Source: Jiella marina (GTDB taxonomy: Bacteria; Pseudomonadota; Alphaproteobacteria; Rhizobiales; Rhizobiaceae). Taken from it: a stretch of 64,000 nt of DNA. How positions within the stretch are numbered: position 1 is the stretch's first letter; each line of letters begins with the position of its first letter. The stretch covers positions 1 to 64,000 of the forward strand of contig NZ_JAKQZG010000003.1 of NCBI RefSeq assembly GCF_024359545.1. The letters run 5' to 3'. The position numbers were made by a program, and so were the translations under genes. Shown here piece after piece: positions 23,761 to 32,351 of the stretch. The notes beneath the pieces are model-generated. The model ran no database searches. It was given only the letters and a program-made list of their open reading frames with translations, and had not been told where the DNA came from.

Positions 23761-26535
23761 TCATGACATCTTGAGTCTTGGCGCGGCGTAGGTCTTCGAA
23801 GTGCCCGGCCTCTTCCGATCCAGCATCAACATCATCGAACTGGGCTCGATCTCGGGTGCCGTGTAGAACGTAGCGGCCTTTCTGTGCCGCGTCATCGCAA
23901 CATAGGCGAGGTTTGTGTCTAGCGTCCGGCTGGACAGGACGAAGCTACGATCGACCGTGCAGCCCTGGGAGCGGTGGATGCTGACGGCAAACCCGTGGTC
24001 GAAGAAAGGGAACTGACTCGGCGAGAAGCTGACCTTGCGGGCTTCGCCCTTTTCGTTCGGATCGAGACAGACGGTGAGTTTGTCATCGTCGAGCTTTTTG
24101 ACCGTTCCCAGCATGCCGTTCCGCACGTCCAGCGTACCATCGTTGCGGGTGAAGAGGAGACGGTCGCCTTCGGCAAAGGCTCGCGGACCGTGGATCGTGT
24201 CGAACAGGGTTTCCATCTTGACGCCTTCGCGCTCTCGGAGCCCCATCTTGATCGCCTGATTGATGGCGTGAACGTCTTTGCGCCGATGCGCGAGGGCAAG
24301 GAGTGAGACGGCCCCGCCATTGGCCTTTCGGTCTGCCAAATAGTCCTCGACCAGCGCGGCGATGGCTTCATCGCGATCGCCTTCACGGCGGACGGCACCG
24401 TGATCGGAATAGGCCTGAATGGCGGCGTCGGTGTCTCCGGCAGCGAGAGCACGTGACGCTTCGCGCTGCCAGTCGACATCCTGACGGCGGATTTCGGTGA
24501 GCCGCGCTGCGCCATAGGTTTGGACGATCTCCTTGAACGGCGTTCCGGCCTCGATCGGCTGAAGCTGGTCAGGATCGCCGACGAGCACGAGCTTGCAGCC
24601 GCGCTCATGCAGCGCCTTGGCGACTCGCTGCAACTGTCGCGTCCCGACCATCCCAGCTTCGTCGATGACGACGATATCGCGGTGGCCGACCGGCTCATAT
24701 CCGGCCTTCCAACCCGCTTCGAGGGAAGCCAGCGTACGGGCGGAAATACCCGAAGCGCTTTGAAGGCTATCCGCCGCCTTGCCGGCCAGGGCAGCACCGT
24801 GGACGCGGTAGCCCTGCGCTTCCCAAGCCTGACGTGCCACGGCCAGAAGCGTGCTCTTGCCAGCACCGGCGAGGCCAACGACGGCGGAGAGCTGGTTGGG
24901 CTTCAGGACGTGCTTGATCGCTGCAATCTGTTCATCGCTGAGCTGGGCGCCGAACCGCCGTCCCAGCCGAGCGCTTTCCTTCGCGATTGCGTTCTCGACA
25001 TGGTGTGCCCCGACGCCAAACCCACCAGCATGAGCCATTTCGTTGGCGGTTGCCGCCAGCTTTGCCTCTGCGTCCGCGAACTCTTTTGTCGTGAAGGCTT
25101 GCGGGTCGGTAGCTGGCAGCCAGACCAGCTTGTCCGAGCGAAACACCGTCTCGGTTGCGGTCTGGAGCGTGAGCGGATCATCGAGAAAGTCGGACAGCCG
25201 CGTGATGATCTCGGCACGGGTGAAGTGGGCCTTCTTATCCGACAGCACATCGAGAATGCGCTCGGGCTTTGCATTAATCTGCGCCTTCGTGAGAGGCGCG
25301 TCATCCGGCGGCAGATAGAGCGGCTGCGCCGGATCGGGATGATAGACCCGTCGGCCACTCTTCGGCTCCCGGTCGCGAAAGGCGCGTTCGAGCTCCTGCT
25401 GTAGGCTCGGCGTATTCGATTCGCGCTCCAGCGCGCGCCGTTCGGCAAGATGCCGGTCAATCAGTGCCTGAGTCTCGCGGCGGTCGCGTTCGGCGCATAC
25501 AGCTGCATCGCGCTCCAGTTTCTCCTGAATCCGCTTGTCTTGTCCTGTCAGCCGCGCCCAGACCGCCCGCATGCCATTTGGCAGCGCCGCTTGTCGCGCC
25601 TTAATCTCGGTGATGCATCGCCGCTCGTGCTTCGCGGCCAGCGCTTGCCGTTCTTCCCGCTGGCGGCGCACGAGATCGATCAGACGATGGCCGAACGTTT
25701 GGGTTCCAGCCTCGTGCTTCGCTTTCTCCGGCTCGAAATCTCGCCCACCCCCAGCAAGCAAACGCTGCGCTTCCTCGACAGATGGGAGGTCGCTGGGCTC
25801 ACCAAAGCGGGCACGCAACTCTTTCGGCTTTACGCCGCACCAGCGCGAGAGGGAATAGACCTCGCCATCGGCATCGACGGCGACAAAGCCGCGCCGGTCG
25901 CCGCGCGCGAGGCAAAAGCCCTGTTCCCGCAATGCCGCCGCGAAGGCTGCACAGCAGTCGGATGCCTCCCAGCACTTCTTGAAGAACGTCTTAAGCGCGG
26001 CAGGATCGCGCTTAACCCGACTTGCCTGGCCGGCTTCAGCATGGGTGTAGGATGATGCATCGCGGTCGTCGGTGTTTTGAAAACCCGACGGCATCTCCCA
26101 GCCATGCTCCTGATAGAGAGAACGGGCGATATCCATCAGCCGAAGCTTGTAGTGCGGCAGGTTGATCGCCCGCATCTTGCCGACATCAATCCGCGACCAC
26201 ACACAATGCGCGTGACGGCGGCCCTTCTTCTCATGGAAGACGATCGCACGCGGCTGGCCGCTCAGGCCGAGACGGCGCTCGATGTCAGCGATCGCCTTCT
26301 CGAAATCGGCGACGGAGACGTTCGCCGATTTCGGCGGGCTGAGGCTCAGCGAAAAGAGATATTGTTGGCATTTCGTGCCGAGTGAGATCGCCTCGGCCTC
26401 CTTGAAGGCGCCGATCAGATCGTCGGCGAGAAACCCGCGCAGCTCATGGATCACCGCATGCTCGTTATCTTCGACATTGAGCAAATGCAGCGCCAAGTCC
26501 CGCCCGTTGGCGCGCTGGTTGCCCTTGAGGATCAT
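23761..26535 (-). CDS. Relaxase/helicase of the mobilization module (TraA-like)
   Basis: 924 residues. The N-terminal relaxase domain (about 1-200) has HEKKGRRHAHCVWSRID with the metal-binding His triad pattern of MOB-P-type relaxases. A coiled linker follows (about 290-400). The C-terminal half is a RecD/TraI-like SF1 helicase: Walker A VVGLAGAGKSTLL at about 565, VVIDEAGMVGTRQL as Walker B, LVGDPDQLQPIEAG, and FAVSIHRSQGCTVDRSF near the end. It would nick at an origin of transfer, stay bound to the strand and unwind it. It overlaps mobC by ATGA. No coupling protein or secretion genes are present, so the island is mobilizable rather than self-transferring. Confidence 0.88.
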   Translation of the reverse strand: MILKGNQRANGRDLALHLLNVEDNEHAVIHELRGFLADDLIGAFKEAEAISLGTKCQQYLFSLSLSPPKSANVSVADFEKAIADIERRLGLSGQPRAIVFHEKKGRRHAHCVWSRIDVGKMRAINLPHYKLRLMDIARSLYQEHGWEMPSGFQNTDDRDASSYTHAEAGQASRVKRDPAALKTFFKKCWEASDCCAAFAAALREQGFCLARGDRRGFVAVDADGEVYSLSRWCGVKPKELRARFGEPSDLPSVEEAQRLLAGGGRDFEPEKAKHEAGTQTFGHRLIDLVRRQREERQALAAKHERRCITEIKARQAALPNGMRAVWARLTGQDKRIQEKLERDAAVCAERDRRETQALIDRHLAERRALERESNTPSLQQELERAFRDREPKSGRRVYHPDPAQPLYLPPDDAPLTKAQINAKPERILDVLSDKKAHFTRAEIITRLSDFLDDPLTLQTATETVFRSDKLVWLPATDPQAFTTKEFADAEAKLAATANEMAHAGGFGVGAHHVENAIAKESARLGRRFGAQLSDEQIAAIKHVLKPNQLSAVVGLAGAGKSTLLAVARQAWEAQGYRVHGAALAGKAADSLQSASGISARTLASLEAGWKAGYEPVGHRDIVVIDEAGMVGTRQLQRVAKALHERGCKLVLVGDPDQLQPIEAGTPFKEIVQTYGAARLTEIRRQDVDWQREASRALAAGDTDAAIQAYSDHGAVRREGDRDEAIAALVEDYLADRKANGGAVSLLALAHRRKDVHAINQAIKMGLREREGVKMETLFDTIHGPRAFAEGDRLLFTRNDGTLDVRNGMLGTVKKLDDDKLTVCLDPNEKGEARKVSFSPSQFPFFDHGFAVSIHRSQGCTVDRSFVLSSRTLDTNLAYVAMTRHRKAATFYTAPEIEPSSMMLMLDRKRPGTSKTYAAPRLKMS

Positions 26536-26981
26536 CCCCGCCGCCCGAGCGCCTTCAGAAGCAGGGCTCGCATGCCGAAGATCATCTGATAGGCCTCATC
26601 GATCTTCGACCGGCTCTCGTCATCGATCGCCAGCGTCCCGACATTCGCTTGGTAAGCGAGCTGGTTCAAATTGTTTGCGATCCGGGACTCGCCGAGAAGA
26701 CCGAGGATTTCAGCGACGGCGGCCCTGTCGGCTATCGAAGCGGGCGAACGTGCTTTGCGGCGGTTTAACTCTTCGCCGAGTGCCATCGCACGGACGTAGA
26801 CGCTGAGCGTCATGCCATCTGCGAGGGTTTGGAGACGCTCATAGTCTTCCGGAGAAAACCGCACTGTTACACGCGGACAGTCGCGTGTGGTCTTGTGACG
26901 TGGTCGGCTGCAGGGGCTGAGAACGCTCTCAGTCAGGCCGATGAAACTGGCTTTGGTGAATTCCTGACGCACCGTACTCAT
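26532..26981 (-). CDS. MobC-like mobilization accessory protein
   Basis: 149 residues. A ribbon-helix-helix-like N-terminal part (RVTVRFSPEDYERLQTLADG, then LSVYVRAMAL) is followed by the MobC family helix ESRIANNLNQLAYQANVGTL. MobC proteins bind the transfer origin and help the relaxase open it. It overlaps the relaxase start and the preceding gene's stop by four bases each, so the three genes form one tightly coupled operon. Confidence 0.85.
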   Translation of the reverse strand: MSTVRQEFTKASFIGLTESVLSPCSRPRHKTTRDCPRVTVRFSPEDYERLQTLADGMTLSVYVRAMALGEELNRRKARSPASIADRAAVAEILGLLGESRIANNLNQLAYQANVGTLAIDDESRSKIDEAYQMIFGMRALLLKALGRRG

Positions 26982-27331
26982 AACGAAGGCCCCCTTGTCA
27001 GCGTGGGGCGCTTCTTGGCTTTTTTCGTATTCGCGGAGGTGCGCCGCTCTTCATCAATTGCCAGAAGCTTTTGCACCAGAGCCGGTTCAGCGCGAAGGCA
27101 AACCTCCCAATCCTTGAGTTCATCGAAAACTCTGGACAGAGATTCAGGTTCTATGGCACTCTTTCTGCGTGCACCATTTCCCGAGCGCGGAGTGCAAAAC
27201 TCCTCTAACATCTTGAATGGTAAGGTGATTTTGAGGTTCTGGAGCGGCGTGAACGGGTGTGAGGATATCCTCCGAAATCGCTCATCGTGTCCCTGGCGAG
27301 ATGCAGCCACGTAGGGCAAGGGCGCAATCAT
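26978..27331 (-). CDS. Hypothetical first gene of the mobilization operon
   Basis: The frame is open from 27367; I chose ATG 27331 (MIAPLPYVAAS). A later ATG at 27211 is possible, but the preceding residues NLKITLPFKMLEEF look coding. The product is basic, with a short strand-helix segment that could be ribbon-helix-helix-like and a Lys-rich tail. It overlaps mobC by four bases. A role at the transfer origin is suggested by position only. Confidence 0.5.
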   Translation of the reverse strand: MIAPLPYVAASRQGHDERFRRISSHPFTPLQNLKITLPFKMLEEFCTPRSGNGARRKSAIEPESLSRVFDELKDWEVCLRAEPALVQKLLAIDEERRTSANTKKAKKRPTLTRGPSL

Positions 27332-27496
27332 CCCAATCGCCGTGCCCCGTTTGACCTTCGCCCGCAAATCGACCGTCTCCTCAAGAATGCGTTAGATCCT
27401 CGAGGCTTGTCATTTCCACCACACTCCTGTCGCATGAGGGGTCAAATTCCGGGCGGTGTAGCCGCTGCCCGTGTCCAGAGACGCAGGAGAATTCAC

Positions 27497-27997
27497 ATGT
27501 TTCGAACCCCGATAAGCCGTCGAACCGTCCTCGCCGCGGGAGCCGCCTGCTCCGGTGCCGTTCTGGCGACGGGAGCCGCCGGCCTGCTTGTCCCGGCTCG
27601 CGCGCAGGGACTTCCGCCGACGCCCTCGATGCGCGGCGGGTCGAACAACTATATCCCCGGCGCGCCGATCGTCGAGCGGATCGGAAATGGCGGCTTCTGG
27701 ATGACGGGCAGCGTTCGCCGGGCCGGCGATGGGGCGCCGCTCGAAGGCATCCGCATCCAGATCTGGGCCCACACGACGGAAGGCTACGAGCGCGATCCGG
27801 AGAGCCACGGCGCGACTCTGACCCGTGCCGACGGCACGTTCCGCCTGGAAATGCCGCAGATCGTCCCGGCCTTCGGCCAGCCGCACGGCCATCTCGCCTA
27901 TGACGACGAGGCGTTTGAAACCGTGTTCCTGCGGCCCGTCATGGGAAGCGCGAGCGATACCAGCCTGAGCGCGGACTTCGTCCTCCAACCGGCCTGA
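27497..27997 (+). CDS. Tat-exported intradiol-dioxygenase-like protein
   Basis: 166 residues from ATG 27497 after GCAGGAGA. The N-terminus is a twin-arginine signal (SRRTVLAAGAACSGAVLA, cleavage near ARA). The mature domain has the beta-sandwich layout of intradiol ring-cleavage dioxygenases: GSVRRAGDGAPLEGIRIQIW, then ADGTFRLEMP, then GQPHGHLAY with His130 and His132 in the place of the iron-binding His pair. The Tyr ligands are not certain. It is cotranscribed with a haem-type membrane protein one base after its stop. The substrate is unknown. It marks the first chromosomal-type gene after the island. Confidence 0.75.
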   Translation: MFRTPISRRTVLAAGAACSGAVLATGAAGLLVPARAQGLPPTPSMRGGSNNYIPGAPIVERIGNGGFWMTGSVRRAGDGAPLEGIRIQIWAHTTEGYERDPESHGATLTRADGTFRLEMPQIVPAFGQPHGHLAYDDEAFETVFLRPVMGSASDTSLSADFVLQPA

Positions 27998-27998
27998 G

Positions 27999-28619
27999 AT
28001 GCCGCCCCGCTTTCGCGCAATTCTCGTCTGGGCGGCGCTCGCAGCGGCCGTCCTCATTCCCATCGCCGTCGCCGCGACCAGCGATTATCTCGCCTACCGG
28101 AGCTGGATCTACATCGCGGCGGGCTTTGCCGGGATCGTGGCGATGGCGCTGATCCTCGTCCAGCCCCTGTTGGCCGCTGGCTATCTGCCGGGGCTCGATG
28201 TTCGCAGCGGGCGGCAAGTGCATCGTTGGGTCGGCCTCGGCCTGATCGCTGCAATTCTGGTCCATGTCGGCGGGCTGTGGCTCACGAGCCCGCCCGATGT
28301 GATCGACGCGCTGCTCTTTGCATCGCCGACCCCGTTTTCCGACTGGGGCGTCGTCTCCATGTGGGCGCTCTTCGCGGCAGCCGCGCTCGCGATACTGCGA
28401 AAGAGGCTGCGGATTCGCCCCGCGATCTTTCGCTTCGCCCACACAGCGCTTGCCGCCTTGGTGGTCCTGGCCGGCTCCGTCCACGCCATGCTGATCGAGG
28501 GCACGATGGGCACGATCTCCAAGGCCACCCTCTGCGCCCTCGCCGGGGCTGCGACCACCAAAGCCCTGGTGGACCTGCGCAGTTGGGCGTACCTCACCCG
28601 ACGAAGAGGCCGGGCATAG
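27999..28619 (+). CDS. Ferric-reductase-like haem membrane protein
   Basis: 206 residues with about five to six membrane helices. His75 and His89 in one helix pair, and His148 and His162 in a later one, are each 14 apart, the spacing of the bis-haem ferric reductase/NOX core. There is no FAD or NAD(P)H domain, so an outside electron donor is needed. It starts one base after the Tat-dioxygenase stop, implying that it passes electrons to or from that protein or to the periplasm. The role is inferred. Confidence 0.75.
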   Translation: MPPRFRAILVWAALAAAVLIPIAVAATSDYLAYRSWIYIAAGFAGIVAMALILVQPLLAAGYLPGLDVRSGRQVHRWVGLGLIAAILVHVGGLWLTSPPDVIDALLFASPTPFSDWGVVSMWALFAAAALAILRKRLRIRPAIFRFAHTALAALVVLAGSVHAMLIEGTMGTISKATLCALAGAATTKALVDLRSWAYLTRRRGRA

Positions 28620-28635
28620 GCGGATGCCTTTGGCA

Positions 28636-28660
28636 GGTTCGGGCGGGGATTGCCCGAACC
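28636..28660. terminator. Two-way terminator hairpin
   Basis: GGTTCGGGC and GCCCGAACC (9-base perfect arms, 7-base loop) lie between the convergent stops at 28619 (plus) and 28752 (minus). T-runs are poor on both sides, so efficiency is uncertain. Confidence 0.5.
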
Positions 28661-28751
28661 GATACGCAGCCTTTCTCAGACCGTCGTCATGGCGGGTCCG
28701 CCATAGCCTGAACGCGAACGGGGAGATCTTTTCCGCCGCTCAATGCCCGCA

Positions 28752-29426
28752 TCAGCCAACGACGAGGATGTGCAGGCGGCGGGGGCCGTGGGCGCCGAGG
28801 AGCAGGGTCTGCTCGATATCGGCCGAGCGCGACGGGCCGGTGACGAAGTTCACCGACCGCGGCATCACGCCCTTCCCGAAGCGCTCGCGCAGCCCGGCAA
28901 AGAGCGATTCCATATCGCCGGCGACATCTTCCGCCTTCAACACGACGAAATGGTATTCGGGCAGGAAGTTGAGGCTTGTCGGGTTGTCCGGTCCGGACGT
29001 GAGCATCAGCGTGCCGCTTTCGGCGATCGCGCCTTCGGCGTGGGACAGGCTCGACAGGTCGTCGCCGTCGCTCGGGCCCTTGGCGACGGACAGGGCCGTC
29101 TCGGAAAAGTCGATGCCCGCAAGCCGCGGATCGTCCCCCATCTTGATTTCGGCCGGCAGGTTGCGCTCGCGCAGATAGGTGGCGATTTCGTCCGGAATCG
29201 CGGCGTAGTCGGGGATTTCGACCACCGTCGCATCGGCCTTGCGCGCCATGTCGACGAAGAGGGCGAGCCGCTCCGCCGGCGCCAACTGCCCGCGCTTCGG
29301 AATCACACCCTTCGGCGAGCCGGCAAGGCGGGCGGCAACGGCCTCCCGCCGTTCGCTGTCGTCCGGCGTTGCGCCGACGGCGCGGCGGATTCGGCCCATC
29401 ACCGCATCGCGTGTCGAACCGCTCAT
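28752..29426 (-). CDS. lutC: L-lactate utilization protein LutC (LUD domain)
   Basis: 224 residues of the LUD family, the third subunit of the LutABC L-lactate oxidase complex. Visible family features: the N-terminal helix GRIRRAVGA, and the core SHAEGAIAESGTLMLTSGPD followed by LNFLPEYHFVVL. The start ATG at 29426 overlaps the lutB stop by ATGA. It is the last gene of a minus-strand operon that begins with lutA at 33178. Confidence 0.88.
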   Translation of the reverse strand: MSGSTRDAVMGRIRRAVGATPDDSERREAVAARLAGSPKGVIPKRGQLAPAERLALFVDMARKADATVVEIPDYAAIPDEIATYLRERNLPAEIKMGDDPRLAGIDFSETALSVAKGPSDGDDLSSLSHAEGAIAESGTLMLTSGPDNPTSLNFLPEYHFVVLKAEDVAGDMESLFAGLRERFGKGVMPRSVNFVTGPSRSADIEQTLLLGAHGPRRLHILVVG

Positions 29427-30856
29427 GACCGGCCTCCATCCGCGTGGCCGCTCTGGGCATAGGCCTGCATGAAGGTGCGCCCCTCCGGCGCCGGCAGATC
29501 GCGCCATTTGGTCCAGCCGCCGGCGAGCGGCAGCGAGCGAAGCCGGCGCTTGCGGCCGCCGAGAAGCTTCAGCGCCGGCATGGCGAAGGACACGGCCGAT
29601 CGGTAAAGCTTTGGCCGCCGCGCGAAGAAGGCCCACACGCCGAGCCCGAAGCGGGCGGCGGTCGGCTGCAGATGGCTCTCGAATTCCTTCTCCCGCCAGT
29701 GCCGCATCATTTTCGGCAGGGGAATGCGCATCGGGCAGACCGCTTCGCAGCGGCCGCAGAAGGTGGAGGCGTTCGGCAGATGGCCGGCCTTGTCGACGCC
29801 GATCAGGGAAGGCGTCAGCACCGCCCCCATCGGGCCTGGATAGACCCAGCCATAGGAGTGGCCGCCGACGGCATGATAGACCGGACAGTGGTTCATGCAG
29901 GCGCCGCAGCGGATGCAGCGCAGCATGTCCTCGAACTCGGTGCCGAGCATGTTCGAGCGACCATTGTCGAGCAGGATGACGTGGTATTCTTCCGGCCCGT
30001 CCCGGTCCTCGGCGCGCTTGGGGCCGGTCGACAGGGTCGTGTAGACGCTCATTTCCTGACCGGTCGCCGAGCGGGCGAGGACGCGCAGGATCTGGGCGGT
30101 GTCTTCCAGGGTCGGCACGATCTTTTCGAGCGACGCCAGGACCACATGGCACTTGCCGAGAAGCTGCGTCAGATCGCCATTGCCCTCGTTGGTGACGATG
30201 ACCGACGTGCCTGTTTCGGCGATCAGGAAATTTGCGCCGGTGACGCCGATATCGGCCTCGCCATACTTCTGGCGCAGGATCTGCCTTGCTTCGGAAAGCA
30301 GCGTCTCGGGCTTGGTCAGATCGCGCTCGGGATCGAGATCGACGTGGAACTTGCGGAAATCCGCTTCTACCTGATCGCGGTTGATGTGGACGGCCGGCGC
30401 GATGATGTGGCTCGGATGCTCGTCGCGGAGCTGGATGATGTATTCGCCGAGATCGGTCTCGACCGGCGTGATGCCGTTCTGTTCGAGGAACTTGTTGAGC
30501 CCGATCTCCTCGGAGATCATGGTCTTGCCCTTGGTGACGGTCTTCGCCTTTCGCCGTCTGGCGATGTCGAGGAAGATGCGCCTTGCATGATCGGCATCCT
30601 CGGCGAAATGCACCTTGCCGCCCGATGCTTCGACCTTTTCGACGTAAGCGTCGATGTAGAGATCGAGATGCTTCAGCGTGTGCTGCTTGATCGCCATGGC
30701 GCTGTCGCGTAGCGCTTCGAACTCGGGCAGGGCATCGGCCGCCTTCTGGCGCTTGCCGATGAAGCCCTTTTCGACATGGCGAAGTGCCCGCTGCAGATCG
30801 ACATCGGCGAGCGCCTTGACGGTATTGGCCTTGAAGGTCTGGGACGTGATTTGCAT
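29423..30856 (-). CDS. lutB: L-lactate utilization iron-sulfur protein LutB
   Basis: 477 residues. An N-terminal LUD-like domain is followed by two ferredoxin-type clusters: RCIRCGACMNHCPVY at about residue 310 and CGRCEAVCPMRIPLP at about 363, then a basic C-terminal region. In Bacillus LutB, these carry electrons from lactate oxidation. It starts 9 bases after the second DUF29 gene, which with another DUF29 gene and a macrodomain gene separates it from lutA. Complete and of normal length. Confidence 0.9.
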   Translation of the reverse strand: MQITSQTFKANTVKALADVDLQRALRHVEKGFIGKRQKAADALPEFEALRDSAMAIKQHTLKHLDLYIDAYVEKVEASGGKVHFAEDADHARRIFLDIARRRKAKTVTKGKTMISEEIGLNKFLEQNGITPVETDLGEYIIQLRDEHPSHIIAPAVHINRDQVEADFRKFHVDLDPERDLTKPETLLSEARQILRQKYGEADIGVTGANFLIAETGTSVIVTNEGNGDLTQLLGKCHVVLASLEKIVPTLEDTAQILRVLARSATGQEMSVYTTLSTGPKRAEDRDGPEEYHVILLDNGRSNMLGTEFEDMLRCIRCGACMNHCPVYHAVGGHSYGWVYPGPMGAVLTPSLIGVDKAGHLPNASTFCGRCEAVCPMRIPLPKMMRHWREKEFESHLQPTAARFGLGVWAFFARRPKLYRSAVSFAMPALKLLGGRKRRLRSLPLAGGWTKWRDLPAPEGRTFMQAYAQSGHADGGRS

Positions 30857-30865
30857 GGAAGCACT

Positions 30866-31324
30866 TTACTCGGGAAGATAGTCGAGATCGCGAAGCTGCT
30901 CGAGGGTATAGGGGCACTCTGGGGGAAAGGTCGTCAGTGGCAGTCCGGTTTCGCTGGCTGCATGTCGGCGGGCAAGCCTGTAGGCTTTCGCAACGATTTC
31001 GCCTGCCTCCGCGGCAAGCGCATGGCTGTCCTCTTCATCCGACGCAATGTTTGTCCGCTGGTTGCGGATCGTATCCGCCCAGGAACGCGAGCGCCGCTCC
31101 GACTGGAACTGCCATTTGAGAAGATGCTGCGCCAGCACTCGATAGCTGGATTTCAAGCTTCTCCACTCAGAGCGTCCCACAGTCTCGATTTCCTCGATGA
31201 TGTTCTCGAGGTCGATCTCGGGAAAACGGCGTTGACGCAGGAGTTCAACCTCGCGCTTCGACCAGGCGAAACTGTCTTGGCGGTAGAGATCGTCCGAACC
31301 GTCAATTCTTGGCGCGTGGCTCAC
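30866..31324 (-). CDS. DUF29 family protein, copy 2
   Basis: 152 residues, all-helical, with the family core EIDLENIIEEIETVGRSEWR and LLKWQFQSERRSRSWADTI. It is a tandem paralog of the gene just upstream (31351-31815), sharing the same motif order. DUF29 proteins have no established biochemical role and are very common in cyanobacteria and some alphaproteobacteria, often in accessory loci. It lies inside the lut operon, 9 bases before lutB. Confidence 0.85.
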   Translation of the reverse strand: MSHAPRIDGSDDLYRQDSFAWSKREVELLRQRRFPEIDLENIIEEIETVGRSEWRSLKSSYRVLAQHLLKWQFQSERRSRSWADTIRNQRTNIASDEEDSHALAAEAGEIVAKAYRLARRHAASETGLPLTTFPPECPYTLEQLRDLDYLPE

Positions 31325-31350
31325 GACTGCGCCTCCTTTTTGAGTGCGGC

Positions 31351-31815
31351 CTATTCCGGCAAAAAGTCGAAATTGCGCAACTGCTCAGCAGTATAAGGGC
31401 AGTTATCAGGGAAGGTTTGCAGGGGCAGGCCCGTTTCGTCGGCTGCGTCGCCGCGTGCCAAACGGTAAGCTTTGGCGATCAGCGGGTTCGGGTTCGCTGC
31501 GAGAGAGGGGTTGTCGCTCTCATCTGCGCTCAATGTCCGACGTTCCCGTTGGATCGTATTGTACCAGGATCGCGATCGCTTTTCGGGTTGATACCGCCAT
31601 TTCAAAAGATGCATCTGGATCAACCGATAGCTTGAGACGATCGCTCTCTGCTCGGATTTTCCCACGCTTTCGATTTCCTCGATGACATTGGCCAGATCGA
31701 TCTCCGAAAACCGCCGATGCCGAAGCAGTTGCGCCTGTTCAAGAGCCCATGCGAACACATCGTCGTCGTAGGAAACCAGCGCTGCGCCGGGCGAGCGGTC
31801 CTTGGCAAGGCTCAT
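31351..31815 (-). CDS. DUF29 family protein, copy 1
   Basis: 154 residues with [20 protein letters not shown] and [19 protein letters not shown], and the C-terminal end [11 protein letters not shown] that is nearly shared with its paralog (LRDLDYLPE). Its ATG overlaps the macrodomain stop by ATGA, so the two are coupled. The duplication appears old, since the copies differ throughout outside the core. The role in the lut operon is unknown. Confidence 0.85.
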   Translation of the reverse strand: MSLAKDRSPGAALVSYDDDVFAWALEQAQLLRHRRFSEIDLANVIEEIESVGKSEQRAIVSSYRLIQMHLLKWRYQPEKRSRSWYNTIQRERRTLSADESDNPSLAANPNPLIAKAYRLARGDAADETGLPLQTFPDNCPYTAEQLRNFDFLPE

Positions 31816-32351
31816 GACTGCGCCTCCGTTGTGAGTGCGCTGGCATAGATCGCAGCGTCACCGTCCGAGAAACAGCACAGCACGATCGTCTCGAATTTGC
31901 CAGTTTCTGCAGCGGTCAGACAATGTCTGGCGGCAATCCTCGCGGCCCGCTCCTTGGGAAACCCGTAAACACCTGTCGAGATCGCCGGAAAGGCGATCGA
32001 TCCGGCGTTGTGTTCTTCAGCCAGCATGAATGAAGAGCGATAGGCGCCCGCCAGAAGCTCTTCCTCGCCCTTGTTGCCGTCCTTCCAACGTGGACCGACC
32101 GCGTGAATGACGAACCGTGCCGGGAGATCAAACCCTTCCGTGATCCGCGCTTCGCAGGTCGGACAGCCGCCGATAGCCCGACAGGCATCCTGAAGCTTCG
32201 CCTTGCCCGCTGCCCGATGGATTGCGCCATCGACACCGCCGCCGCCGGAGAGGGATTGGTTGGCGGCATTCACCATCGCGTCGACTTCAAGCGCCGTGAT
32301 GTCTCCCGTCACAACTTCGACAACGGTGCTGCCGCGTTCGATCCTGGTCAA
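31812..32351 (-). CDS. Macrodomain protein, ADP-ribosyl/O-acetyl-ADP-ribose hydrolase type
   Basis: 179 residues from a TTG at 32351, which overlaps the lutA stop (TTTGA) and has GGAGG at the right distance. Family motifs: [20 protein letters not shown] at the N-terminus, [14 protein letters not shown], and [14 protein letters not shown], matching the YmdB/MacroD group that removes ADP-ribose or deacetylates O-acetyl-ADP-ribose. Both ends overlap neighbouring genes, showing full integration into the lut operon. The target is unknown; a link to NAD-dependent signalling is inference. Confidence 0.88.
   Translation of the reverse strand: MTRIERGSTVVEVVTGDITALEVDAMVNAANQSLSGGGGVDGAIHRAAGKAKLQDACRAIGGCPTCEARITEGFDLPARFVIHAVGPRWKDGNKGEEELLAGAYRSSFMLAEEHNAGSIAFPAISTGVYGFPKERAARIAARHCLTAAETGKFETIVLCCFSDGDAAIYASALTTEAQS

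Noticed and set aside
27331-27496. Origin of transfer with an ATCCTG nick-like site (GATCCTCG near 27,390)
   Set aside because: The match to known nick regions is too poor and no flanking inverted repeat is convincing.
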